NCBI GenBank assembly: GCA_017619535.1
Contig: JAFZSD010000004.1
Location: forward strand, 1 to 64,000
Direction: 5' to 3'
DNA length: 64,000 nucleotides
Source: Oscillospiraceae bacterium
Lineage (GTDB): Bacteria; Bacillota; Clostridia; Oscillospirales; Oscillospiraceae
This document shows positions 33,464 to 42,386 of the stretch, in pieces. The notes under the pieces were generated by a model. The model did no database searches, was not told where the DNA came from, and saw only the letters and a program-made list of their open reading frames with translations. The stretch's first letter is position 1, and each line of letters begins with the position of its first letter. The translations under genes and the position numbers were made by a program.

Positions 33464-34354
33464 TTATTCGACGGAAACGCTGTCGATCAGTGTTCCGTCC
33501 GTATCGTAAGTGTTGAACGAAAGTCCGTCTTCCCCGGCAGATATCACGGTAAAGACGGGGGATTCCCAGTAAGTCATCTCTGCCGGCGCTTCCTCCGGCA
33601 TCTCATACAGTTTCCCGCCGGATGCGCTCATTATCTGCAGCATGCCGTCCCGCGTCACGCGGCTGTAGGCGTGCTCGTGGCCGCACAGCAGGGCACAGAC
33701 ACCGCCGTCGGTCAGGACCGGCAGATAGTTTTTGCACATGGTTTCGGCCCGTATGCGGTCCTTCCGGCTGTCGGCCATCGGAAACATCGGGTGGTGAAGA
33801 ACGGCAATATTCCACTTTCCATCGCTCTTCTCCAGATCTTCACGCATCCACCCGGTGATGCGGGATACCGCCTGGGCGTCCCGCGTGCCCATGGCTATGC
33901 TGTCCAGCATGATGAAGTGTATCTCCCCGGCGTCAAAGCTGTAGAACAGCCCATCCCGGCAGCCGTTTTCCGGCAGATCGAAGTATTCGCGGGTCGTATC
34001 TTCGTCGGAAGTATGGTTCCCGGACACCGGGAAGACCTTTTCTCCGAATCGTTCCAGCCGATCTCTCCCTGATCCGAAAAACGCAGACCATTCCTTCGGA
34101 TCCGAGTACTCGTTCACCAGATCTCCGCTTATAACGAGATAGTTCGCGTCCGGCGCGGTCTCCGCAGCCTGTTCCAGTATGCCGGCCCAGGCGGAATAGT
34201 CGTACCGCGTTTCCGGCGCGCTCTGGGGGTCGCCCGCGAAAATGATGACGGCGGGCGCATCAGTGTTCTCCGAAGAACATCCTCCGAGTGCGGAAAACGC
34301 GGCGGCCAGCAGCAGGCAGACCGCCGCGCATCTTATGAAAACGTTCCTTTTCAT
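33464..34354 (-). CDS. Calcineurin-like metallophosphoesterase lipoprotein
   Basis: 296 residues from ATG 34354, preceded by AAAGGAAG; an in-frame ATG at 34381 lacks a ribosome site and would spoil the signal peptide. Lipobox LGGC (Cys26). Metal motifs run in order: FAGDPQ, SGDLVNE, SGNHT, LHHP and GHEHAYSR. This is an extracytoplasmic phosphoesterase, possibly releasing phosphate from nucleotides or phosphodiesters. It is 11 bases upstream of the SUOX-like lipoprotein, so it appears to be the first gene of that cluster; its link to the redox-like genes is unclear. Confidence 0.88.
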   Translation of the reverse strand: MKRNVFIRCAAVCLLLAAAFSALGGCSSENTDAPAVIIFAGDPQSAPETRYDYSAWAGILEQAAETAPDANYLVISGDLVNEYSDPKEWSAFFGSGRDRLERFGEKVFPVSGNHTSDEDTTREYFDLPENGCRDGLFYSFDAGEIHFIMLDSIAMGTRDAQAVSRITGWMREDLEKSDGKWNIAVLHHPMFPMADSRKDRIRAETMCKNYLPVLTDGGVCALLCGHEHAYSRVTRDGMLQIMSASGGKLYEMPEEAPAEMTYWESPVFTVISAGEDGLSFNTYDTDGTLIDSVSVE

Positions 34355-34405
34355 ACTCTTCCTTTGCGCGTTATCCTGCACGGATCCCGCGCGTTCCGTG
34401 CTCTT

Positions 34406-36166
34406 TTATTCGGGATCGGCGGTCACGGCTATGTGCAGCTCTCTTAGCTGAGCTTCGGTGACCTCTCCGGGCGCCCCCATCATGACGTCCTGTGCGTTCT
34501 TGTTCATGGGGAACGGGATTATCTCTCTTATGGACTCCTCGCCCGCCAGGAGCATTACCATACGGTCCACTCCGGGGGCAACGCCCGCATGAGGCGGTGC
34601 GCCGTAAGTGAACGCGTTGTACATGGCGGGGAACTTCGCCTTTACGTCTTCCTCGCCGAGCCGCACGAGCTCGAACGCCTTTATCATTATCTCCGGGTCG
34701 TGGTTGCGCACCGCACCGGAGGAAAGCTCGACTCCGTTGCATACGATGTCGTACTGGTCCGCCGTAATCTCGAGGGGATCTATCTCGCCGCGCTCGGCGC
34801 GCAGAAGGACGTCCAGTCCGCCTGAAGGCATGGAGAACGGGTTGTGGCAGAACTCGAGCTCGCCGCTCTCCTCGCCGATCTCATACATGGGGAAGTCTAC
34901 GATCCAGCAGAACTCGTAGCGCTCTTTGTCCATGTGCCCCTCGCAGGCCGCGCCGAAGACCTTGATCATAACGCCGGACATCTTCACGGCCAGCGGTCCG
35001 GCAGCCAGGACCACCAGGGTGTTGGGCCGGAGCGGCAGGTATTTCTCCGCTTTTTCCCTGTCTACGAACTTGGCTATGCCTCCGGCGACGGCGCCGGTCT
35101 CGTCGGTCTTGAACCAGTATCCCTTAGCGCCGCTCTGCACCTCGCAGTCGGCAAGGGTCATTTCTATCTGTTATCTCGTGAGCGTGCAGTCGGAGATCGC
35201 CACGGCCCTGATCTTCTGGCCGGCAAACGGGGGAAACTCCGTGCTCTCGAAGAGCTCCGTCACGTCGGTCGCCGTGAGGTCTATGCGCAGGTCCGGTTTG
35301 TCGGAGCCGTACACCTCCAGCGCCTCGCGGTAGGGGATGCGCCTGAACGGCGGTTCCGAAGCGACGCTGTACTTGCCGTACTTGGCGAATATCGGCGGAA
35401 GCACGTCTTCGCACACCGCAAAAACGTCTTCCTGTGTGGCGAACGCCATCTCCATGTCGAGCTGGTAGAATTCGCCCGGGGAACGGTCGCCGCGGGCGTC
35501 TTCGTCGCGGAAACAGGGCGCTATCTGGAAGTATTTGTCAAATCCGGAAGCCATGAGCAGCTGTTTGAACTGCTGCGGCGCCTGAGGAAGCGCATAGAAT
35601 CTGCCCGGGTGCTTTCTGGCGGGAACGAGATAGTCTCTCGCGCCTTCCGGGGACGACACGGTAAGTATCGGGGTGGTTATCTCCATGAACCCGTGCTCCG
35701 TCATCGCCTTTCTGAGCGCGGCCACGACATTGCAGCGGAGGATGATGTTCTTTTTGACCTCCGGGTTGCGGAGATCCAGATAGCGGTATTTGAGACGCGC
35801 GCTCTCGTCGGCGTCGCGGCTGCGGTTTATTTCGAAGGGCAGCTCGTTGTGGACGCAGCGGCCCAGGACCTCGACGGCGGACGGAACGATCTCGATCTCG
35901 CCCGTATCCTGCTTCGGGTTCTTGCTCGAACGTTCACGGACCGTGCCGGTCACGGCGATCGTGCTCTCCTTGCACAGTCCTTTGAAAGCGGAGATCATAT
36001 CCTCGCTCTCGGCGACGATCTGGGTCGTGCCGTAAAAATCCCTAAGGACCGCGAACGCGAGTCCCGCGCTGACCACGCGGACGTTTTCGAGCCAGCCGGC
36101 GAGCTTTACCTCCTTGCCGGCGTCGGCGAGTCTAAGCTCCCCGCAGTTGTGTGTACGATAAGCCAT
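34406..36166 (-). pseudogene. aspS: Aspartyl-tRNA synthetase interrupted by an in-frame TAA
   Basis: Charges tRNA-Asp. The frame from ATG 36166 is open for 331 codons, meets TAA at 35173-35171, and continues in the same frame to TAA at 34406, about 585 residues in all, normal for bacterial AspRS. The anticodon-binding OB fold, class II motif 2 region (FRDEDARGDRSPGEFYQLD) and motif 3 ([13 protein letters not shown]) are intact, motif 3 lying after the stop. The site reads Leu-Thr-Arg-stop-Gln-Ile; homologues usually have Lys at this place (TRKQI), so one AAA to TAA change explains it. Truncation would be lethal if this is the only copy. Sequence error, readthrough or suppression are possible. 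Confidence 0.9.
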
Positions 36167-36232
36167 TTTTCTATCATCCCTCTGTGTTTCTTATTAAGAT
36201 CCGGCACGGCGGTCTGCGCCCGCGTCCCGGTT

Positions 36233-37600
36233 TCAGTTCTTTTCCGGTTCCTTTATCGGGGCCGTTCTCTCCGTTTTTTCCACGGCGGCCTTTATCGCGG
36301 CTGCCGCCATGCCCGGAGATACCGATATCTGCTCTCCGGTGACCATATCCTTGACAGCCACCTTGCCGGCCGCCAGCTCGTCCTCGCCGATGAAAACGAC
36401 GTAGGGGATGTGCAGCCTGTCCGCATAGGTCATCTTCGCCTTGAACTTCTTCTTTTCGGAGTAGATCTGAGTGCGGACTCCGGCAGCCCGGAGCTCCGTC
36501 GCGAACGAGATGGCGTGAGACAGATCGTCCGTCATGGGCAGGACCAGAACGTCTGCCGGGGACGGCGTGAGCTCAGTGTTGAGATATCCCTGATCTTCAA
36601 GTACGAAGAAGAGACGGGTGAGTCCGATGGAAATCCCGACGCCGGGCAGTTTCTTGTCCGTATAGTACCCGGCCAGATCGTCGTACCGGCCTCCGGAGCA
36701 TATGGAACCGATCTCCGGGTGGTCGGTCATCGTCGTTTCATAGACCGTTCCGGTATAGTAGTCCAGTCCGCGGGCGATGGTGAGGTCGATCTTGAAGTGG
36801 GTGTCCGGAACGCCGAAAGCCGTGAGATACCTCACCACGGTGGAGAGCTCCTCCACGCCCGTGTCGAAGGTCTCGTTCCTGCCATCGTACGCGGCGAGCG
36901 CGTCGAGAGGCGCGATCCCGCGCTCCTCGCAGGTTATGAGAAGGAGCACGTCTCCGGCCTGTTCGGCTGTGAGGCCCACGTCGTCGGTGAGTATCGCCAG
37001 CACCTTGTCCGGCCCGATCTTCTCCAGCTTGTCTATTGTGCGCATGACTTCTCCGGCCCGGTCGCCGAGGCCGAGCATCTCGAAGAACCCGTTGAGAATC
37101 TTCCGGTTGTTGATGCGGATGACGAAGTTTCTGAGACCCAGCTCGTTGAACGTCCTGTATATTATGCCAGGGATCTCCGCCTCGTTGATGATGTCCAGGG
37201 TCCCGTCTCCTATCACGTCGATATCCGCCTGGTAGAACTCGCGGAAACGGCCGCGCTGGGCGCGTTCACCGCGGTATACCTTGCCGATCTGGAAGCGCCG
37301 GAAGGGGAACGTCAGCTGCCCGTAGTTGAGCGCGACGTATTTGGCGAGCGGTACGGTAAGGTCGAAGCGCAGAGACAGATCGGCGTCGCCCTTCGTAAAG
37401 CGGTATATCTGTTTCTCCGTTTCGCCGCCGCCTTTTGCCAGCAGTACCTCGGACGCTTCGATCAGAGGCGTGTCAAGCGGCGTGAAACCGTACAGCGCGT
37501 ATGTCTCGCGGAGCTTTTCCGCCATTTTTTCGAAGTATACCTGCTTTTCCGGCAGGAGCTCCATGTATCCCGAGAGAGTGCGCGGTTTGACTTTTTCCAT
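36233..37600 (-). CDS. hisS: Histidyl-tRNA synthetase
   Basis: 455 residues. Class II synthetase that charges tRNA-His. Motif 2 (RFQIGKVYRGERAQRGRFREFYQADIDVIG in parts), the histidine signature ARGLDYYTGTVYE, motif 3 (GVGISIGLTRL) and a C-terminal anticodon-binding domain are present. The gene precedes aspS with a 66-base gap. hisS-aspS often follows hemZ in Clostridia; here the pair is about 17 kb away, behind mgsA. A strong terminator ends immediately before its ribosome site. Confidence 0.96.
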   Translation of the reverse strand: MEKVKPRTLSGYMELLPEKQVYFEKMAEKLRETYALYGFTPLDTPLIEASEVLLAKGGGETEKQIYRFTKGDADLSLRFDLTVPLAKYVALNYGQLTFPFRRFQIGKVYRGERAQRGRFREFYQADIDVIGDGTLDIINEAEIPGIIYRTFNELGLRNFVIRINNRKILNGFFEMLGLGDRAGEVMRTIDKLEKIGPDKVLAILTDDVGLTAEQAGDVLLLITCEERGIAPLDALAAYDGRNETFDTGVEELSTVVRYLTAFGVPDTHFKIDLTIARGLDYYTGTVYETTMTDHPEIGSICSGGRYDDLAGYYTDKKLPGVGISIGLTRLFFVLEDQGYLNTELTPSPADVLVLPMTDDLSHAISFATELRAAGVRTQIYSEKKKFKAKMTYADRLHIPYVVFIGEDELAAGKVAVKDMVTGEQISVSPGMAAAAIKAAVEKTERTAPIKEPEKN

Positions 37601-37613
37601 AATATATCTCCTT

Positions 37614-37640
37614 AAAAACGGGCGGACGAAAAGTCCGCCC
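37614..37640 (-). terminator. Terminator hairpin directly before the hisS ribosome site
   Basis: On the minus strand a perfect 8-pair stem GGGCGGAC / GTCCGCCC with a 5-base loop is followed by GTTTTTAAGGAG, so the T run abuts the hisS Shine-Dalgarno. No separate hisS promoter fits in the remaining bases. Confidence 0.8.
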
Positions 37641-37672
37641 CGTGTGTCGTCGTTATGAAGGGGGCGCGTCCT

Positions 37673-38071
37673 TTATCTGCCCGACTTGACGATCTCCCGC
37701 CAGTCGAGGTCCCCGCGCTTGAGGCCGAGTATGAGCATCTCCGCCGTGGCGACGTTGGACGCAAAGGGTATGTTGTACTTGTCACAGAGCTGTGCGAGCT
37801 CCGATACGCTCTTCTGATCCGGTTCCTCCGGGTCGGAGAAGTAGAGCACCATGTCGAGCTCGTTATACGCTATGCGGGCGCCGATCTGCTGGTCGCCGCC
37901 CTGGCTGCAGGACAGGTAGAGATTTATAGGCAGGCCTGTCGCCTCGGCCACGAGCCGTCCCGTAGTATTCGTCGCACAGACCGAATGCTTTGCCAGGATC
38001 CCGCAGTATGCTATGCAGAACTGGACCATCAGTTCCTTTTTCCCGTCGTGCGCGAGTATCGCTATTTCCAT
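37673..38071 (-). CDS. mgsA: Methylglyoxal synthase
   Basis: 132 residues. Converts dihydroxyacetone phosphate to methylglyoxal and phosphate, a glycolytic bypass when phosphate is short. The family core is present: LAHDGKK at the N-terminus, TNTTGRL phosphate loop, SGP-equivalent SCSQGGDQQIGARI and NVATAE near the end. It follows minD, as in many Clostridia. Confidence 0.96.
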   Translation of the reverse strand: MEIAILAHDGKKELMVQFCIAYCGILAKHSVCATNTTGRLVAEATGLPINLYLSCSQGGDQQIGARIAYNELDMVLYFSDPEEPDQKSVSELAQLCDKYNIPFASNVATAEMLILGLKRGDLDWREIVKSGR

Positions 38072-38116
38072 GAGTCACACCTCTGTACGATCATATGCCG
38101 CCGCCGGCGGCTCCTG

Positions 38117-38857
38117 TCATCTGACGCTTAGCGGAACTTCCTCGCCGTTGAGCCGCCTCGCGATGTTCATAAAGCACCTGGCGGCTCCTCCCGCCGCGCC
38201 AAGAAGGAACGGTGTCTCGCCGTTTGCGGATATCTGCACCGCGGGATCGTCCCTGACCACTCCGAGCAGCCTGACACCGACGTTATCGATGATATCGTCG
38301 GCCGTCATGCCGCAGCGGCGCATTCGGCGGGGCTTCACGCGGTTTATTATGAGCCTGATCTCGCCCGCTCCGCTCTCCCGCAGCAGTTCCGCGGCCCGCT
38401 GCGCGTTCCTGACGCAGGCTGCGTCCGGGGTCGTGACGATCACGGCGGTGTCGGCGCCGCAGGACGCGAGCCTGAAACCGGCTCCGATGCCCGCAGGGGA
38501 ATCCAGCAGACAGAAGTCGAATCCTTTTCTCGCTTCCGCCAGAAGCTCTCTCATCGCTTCGCAGTCTTCGTCCGACAGCGTCAGATCCGTCGGCGCGGAG
38601 AGGAAAAAGAGCCCGGGTATCGAAGGATGCTCGGAACAGGCTTCGGCAAGCGGTCTGCCTCCGCGCAGGACGTCGGACAGGTCATATACGGCGTAGTCGG
38701 TCATGCCCAGGGTTATATCCAGATTCCGCATGCCTGCGTCGCAGTCGATGCAGAGCGTCTTTGCGCCCAGTACGGCCAGACAGGAGGAAACGGCTCCGAC
38801 GGTCGTGGTCTTGCCTGTGCCGCCCTTGCCGGAGGTGACCGTTATGATCTTTCCCAT
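38117..38857 (-). CDS. minD: MinD-like division-site ATPase
   Basis: 246 residues. Deviant Walker A SGKGGTGKTT at the N-terminus, then CIDCDAGMRNLD and LLDSPAGIG, all typical of MinD. MinD normally recruits the FtsZ inhibitor MinC to the membrane. Here neither minC nor minE flanks it, and the C-terminus (RRLNGEEVPLSVR) is not a clear amphipathic membrane-targeting helix like that of E. coli or B. subtilis MinD. It may be a diverged MinD or a related partitioning ATPase. It has its own promoter. Confidence 0.85.
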   Translation of the reverse strand: MGKIITVTSGKGGTGKTTTVGAVSSCLAVLGAKTLCIDCDAGMRNLDITLGMTDYAVYDLSDVLRGGRPLAEACSEHPSIPGLFFLSAPTDLTLSDEDCEAMRELLAEARKGFDFCLLDSPAGIGAGFRLASCGADTAVIVTTPDAACVRNAQRAAELLRESGAGEIRLIINRVKPRRMRRCGMTADDIIDNVGVRLLGVVRDDPAVQISANGETPFLLGAAGGAARCFMNIARRLNGEEVPLSVR

Positions 38858-38913
38858 TGACTACTCCCCCGTCTCCGCCGGAACGCCGCGGGACGTCCCG
38901 TATTTTGAAACTT

Positions 38914-38942
38914 GATTATATACCGCAGGACCGCCTTTTTCA
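38914..38942 (-). promoter_or_regulatory. Promoter upstream of minD
   Basis: Minus strand TTGAAA (38937-38942) and TATAAT (38914-38919) with a 17-base spacer, immediately after the mrdA stop codon. It would serve minD, mgsA and possibly hisS-aspS. Confidence 0.65.
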
Positions 38943-38950
38943 AGAAGCGG

Positions 38951-40987
38951 TCAGGGTATGAGCACGCCGTCGGATATGACGGCAACCTTGACTTCTTTTC
39001 CGAAATAGTAGTCGAGGATCTCCTTGGCTACGCCCATTATGTTGGAACCTGAACCGCCCTTCTCGACGACTACGGAGATCGCGATCTCGGGGTTTTCCGC
39101 CGGCGCGTAGCACACGAAGACGCCGTTGTTCGTGGCGGTCGCGTCGCTCTGGACCGTGCCTGTCTTGGCCGCTATGGGTATGTCGTAGTATCCGAACATC
39201 TCCCCCGCGGTGCCGTCCGGCTCCACGACGGCCTTCATGCCGTCCTGCAGGTATGAGATATACTCCCGGTCCTTGCCGGTAAACTGGTATTTTACTTCCG
39301 GCTCTTTTTCATACACTACGGACGTATAATCCGAACTCTTGACCGAATGGAGCAGGGTCACCCCGTAGCGCGTTCCGCCGGTCGCTATCGTGGCGGCGTA
39401 ATTGGCCAGCTGGACGGGCGTGAACAGATTGTAGCTCTGTCCTATGGCGGCCATCACCGTATCCGCAGCGTACCACTCCTCGCCCAGTTCCTCTTCCTTG
39501 AATTCCTCGCAGGCCACGATGCCCTCGATATCGCCGGTCTCTATGCCGGTGTGCTGACCGAAACCAAAGTCTCTCGCCGCCGTCGCGATATTGTTTATGC
39601 CGGTGTGATCGCCCAACCAGTAGAAGAACACGTTGCAGGAATGCTTCAGCGCCCCGACAACGTCGAGTTCGCCGTGCCCGCCGGGATAGATCCAGCAGAC
39701 GGGTTCAAAATCGTAGGCGGCATAGGCGTCGTAATAGCCGGGATCGTATACGGTGGAATACCGCTCGATCGTACCGGCCCGGAGGCCGGCCAGCGCCGTC
39801 GTCATCTTGAACGTCGAACCCGGGTTGTAGTAGTTGTCTGTCGCCCTGTTCAGAACGGGGTTCAGCGGGTCGTTGATGAGCTTCGCGTAATTGTCCAGCA
39901 GCTTTGACGGATCATATGACGGATAGGAGGCGACTGCCAGCGCCTCGCTGGTGCCGACCTCCAGGACGACGACCGCTCCGCCGGTGACATAGTCTCCCGC
40001 CCTGTTTGAGTTCAGAGTGTCTATGGTCTTCTTGAGCGCGTCCTCCGCCGCTGCCTGTATGCCGAGATCTACGGAAAGGAACACGTTGTCGCCGGGCTCC
40101 GGTTCGGTTATCATCTCGGTGCTTATGACCGCGCCTTCTTCGCTCCGCATGACGCGCCGCAGGCCTTCCTCCCCGTGCAGATACTCTTCGAAGGCCGCCT
40201 CGGCCCCCGCCTGTCCTACGTCCGCGTCCATCGGGTAGCCCAGCGCTTCATATTTTTCCGCCTGCTCGGGCGTTATCTTGCCCAGATATCCGAGCAGGTG
40301 TGCGGCGCGGTCGGTGCAGAATACGCGTTCCGACGACCTCAGCACGGTCACGCCAGGATATCCCTTTTCCCCGAGGATCGAAACGAATTCCGTCCCTACG
40401 TTTTCGGCAAATACATACGGGTCGACGTTGACGATGACCTGCATCTCCAGCTCATAACGTACACCTATGATCCGGCGCGCGTCGTTCAGCGGGGTCGTGT
40501 AGTCGAGACCGTAGTGATCCTTGAGCCATACGATGAGATCTGACGCCGGGATATCGCTGTCAAGATGGAAGAACTCGATGTATTTGTCGAGCAGATACCG
40601 CTGACGTTCGGACATGTCCTGAACATATGAAAAAGGAGCCGTCATCGTTACGGGGAAATTGTCCCTGTAGCTGACGCCGTGCTCATCGGCGAGCCGGACG
40701 ATCTCCAGGATAACGTCGTTCCTTCCCTCTATCTCCAGCAGCGCGTCGCGGGAGAGCGTCACGTTATAGGAAACGCTGGTCGTCACAAGAGGCGTACCGT
40801 TCCTGTCGAGTATGTCACCGCGGCCAGCCTCGACGATCTCTCTCGTGGTAGTGGCGTTTGCCAGCACCTCGTCGACCTCTCCGCCCCGCATCTGCAGGGA
40901 GTACAGCCTCGCGACGTATATTATGAGCAACACCGCCGTGATGCCGATTATCACAAATACTCTTGTTGAATTGGTTAACCTGTTCAT
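38951..40987 (-). CDS. mrdA: Penicillin-binding protein 2 (elongasome transpeptidase)
   Basis: 678 residues. One N-terminal membrane helix, a dimerisation/pedestal region and a transpeptidase domain with STFK near residue 392, SCN near 449 and KTGT near 607. This class B enzyme cross-links side-wall peptidoglycan together with RodA and the Mre proteins. It lies 36 bases after mreD. The glycosyltransferase partner gene rodA is not in the window. Confidence 0.96.
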   Translation of the reverse strand: MNRLTNSTRVFVIIGITAVLLIIYVARLYSLQMRGGEVDEVLANATTTREIVEAGRGDILDRNGTPLVTTSVSYNVTLSRDALLEIEGRNDVILEIVRLADEHGVSYRDNFPVTMTAPFSYVQDMSERQRYLLDKYIEFFHLDSDIPASDLIVWLKDHYGLDYTTPLNDARRIIGVRYELEMQVIVNVDPYVFAENVGTEFVSILGEKGYPGVTVLRSSERVFCTDRAAHLLGYLGKITPEQAEKYEALGYPMDADVGQAGAEAAFEEYLHGEEGLRRVMRSEEGAVISTEMITEPEPGDNVFLSVDLGIQAAAEDALKKTIDTLNSNRAGDYVTGGAVVVLEVGTSEALAVASYPSYDPSKLLDNYAKLINDPLNPVLNRATDNYYNPGSTFKMTTALAGLRAGTIERYSTVYDPGYYDAYAAYDFEPVCWIYPGGHGELDVVGALKHSCNVFFYWLGDHTGINNIATAARDFGFGQHTGIETGDIEGIVACEEFKEEELGEEWYAADTVMAAIGQSYNLFTPVQLANYAATIATGGTRYGVTLLHSVKSSDYTSVVYEKEPEVKYQFTGKDREYISYLQDGMKAVVEPDGTAGEMFGYYDIPIAAKTGTVQSDATATNNGVFVCYAPAENPEIAISVVVEKGGSGSNIMGVAKEILDYYFGKEVKVAVISDGVLIP

Positions 40988-41023
40988 AGAACGCTTTCCT
41001 TTGCCGGGGTATGCGCCTGACCG

Positions 41024-41539
41024 TCAGGCGGCGTTTGTCTTTTTTGCCATCGATTTGATCACAGGGTACATCGGGATCGTAAATACGAGCGTGATCAGCG
41101 TCTGTCCGAGCGCGGTCCGTATAAGCGCTCCGGCGGGAACGTGCTCGAAAAAGAGCTGTCCGAACATCTGCACGAAGGATACCAGCAGCAGAACGCCCAG
41201 GCTGACCACTATGTATGCCAGGAATCCCCGGCGGACCACCGTTTCGGCGAGTCTCCCCGCGAACCACCCAACGAGCGTGAGCGTGATGGTCATCAGTGCC
41301 GCCGGCTGGTTGAACGAGATATCGCACAGGATCCCCGCAAACAGTCCGAAGACGCTTCCCCGGCCGTTGCCCTCCAGCATGGCCACTCCGATCGTGGCCA
41401 GCGGGAGCAGCGCCGGCACTATGCCCAGGATCTTGATCCTGGAAAAGACCTCCGCCTGCAGGATATATACTACGATCAGAAAAACGGCGTGTATGACGAC
41501 AGCCTTTACCGTCTGTTTCTTCAGCTTCAGCTTCGTCAT
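41024..41539 (-). CDS. mreD: Rod shape-determining protein MreD
   Basis: 171 residues with about five membrane helices; the LFAGILCDI and GWFAGRL segments fit MreD. It helps hold MreC and the elongation machinery in the membrane. It starts 4 bases after the mreC stop. Confidence 0.93.
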   Translation of the reverse strand: MTKLKLKKQTVKAVVIHAVFLIVVYILQAEVFSRIKILGIVPALLPLATIGVAMLEGNGRGSVFGLFAGILCDISFNQPAALMTITLTLVGWFAGRLAETVVRRGFLAYIVVSLGVLLLVSFVQMFGQLFFEHVPAGALIRTALGQTLITLVFTIPMYPVIKSMAKKTNAA

Positions 41540-41543
41540 GGCG

Positions 41544-42386
41544 TTACTCCGTAACCTTGAAATCGGTGATCACATATACGTTCATAAGGTCTCCGATATC
41601 CGCTGCCGGCTCTACGGTCGCGGTCATTCCGAGGCCAGATATATCCTCGTCCATGTCGGAGACATAACCGATCAGAAGCCCGCGGGGGAACACCTCGCCC
41701 TTGCCGGAGGTCATCACCGAATCGCCGGTGTACATATGCGTGCTCTCGCTTATGTACTCAATAGCGAGCTTCCCGTCGCGCATCCTTGCGAAATTACCCT
41801 TGGCTACGACGGTGTCGCTGCTGCTCTCCGTGAAGGCGCTGGCCGAGAAACCGGTGTCTATGATGCTCCTGCATTTGGAAGTCGTTCCTTCGACCTCCGT
41901 CACCTGGCCGACCAGCATGCCCGCCTCGGTGATAACGGCGTCTCCTACTTCCACGTCGGAATTAGACGAGCCCTTGCTGATCGTGAACGAGGACGCCCAG
42001 TTGGAAGATGTCCAGGAGAGCACGCTGGCGGTCTCGAAGACATAGTCAGAATGGCGGGACTTGAGGTCGAACAGGGCGCGGAAGCGCTCGTTCTCCTCCA
42101 GGACCTCGTTGTATTCGCGTTCGTTCTGTTTGAGTTCGGCGATCTCGACGTTCAGACGCTGGTTCTCTGCTACCAGCGAATCATATTTGTACATATAGCC
42201 GTAGAGGCTCTCTATCTCGCTCGCAACCGACGCCGCGGCCACGCGGATCGGTTTCGTCACGCCGGAGGCTATACGCGTGACGAATCCCGCGCGCCCGCCG
42301 GTCCCCAGGGCGATCAGAGCAATTATCACTATCACCAGCGCGGCACAGATAGCCGCGATGCTTTTTCCGCTGAAGTGCTTTTTCAC
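41544..42386 (-). CDS. mreC: Rod shape-determining protein MreC
   Basis: 280 residues from the GTG at 42386, which overlaps the maf stop as GTGA. I chose it because an N-terminal anchor helix (AAICAALVIVIIALIAL) follows directly; the longer open frame upstream reads out of phase through maf and gives Arg-rich nonsense. A coiled coil (about 65-105, YDSLVAENQRLNVEIAELK in part) and the periplasmic-type beta domain (GQVTEVEGTTSKCR, GLLIGYVSDM) complete the MreC pattern. It links PBP2 to MreB, whose gene is 15 kb away. Confidence 0.93.
   Translation of the reverse strand: MKKHFSGKSIAAICAALVIVIIALIALGTGGRAGFVTRIASGVTKPIRVAAASVASEIESLYGYMYKYDSLVAENQRLNVEIAELKQNEREYNEVLEENERFRALFDLKSRHSDYVFETASVLSWTSSNWASSFTISKGSSNSDVEVGDAVITEAGMLVGQVTEVEGTTSKCRSIIDTGFSASAFTESSSDTVVAKGNFARMRDGKLAIEYISESTHMYTGDSVMTSGKGEVFPRGLLIGYVSDMDEDISGLGMTATVEPAADIGDLMNVYVITDFKVTE

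Noticed and set aside
34355-34405. Terminator-like hairpin between aspS and the phosphoesterase gene
   Set aside because: The T run lies on the plus-strand side and no plus-strand gene ends there, so it would not stop the minus-strand transcript.
34844-37615. A plus-strand open frame of over 900 codons opposite aspS and hisS
   Set aside because: Its translation is compositionally odd and without recognisable domains, while the minus strand encodes two well-conserved synthetases; it is a codon-bias shadow.
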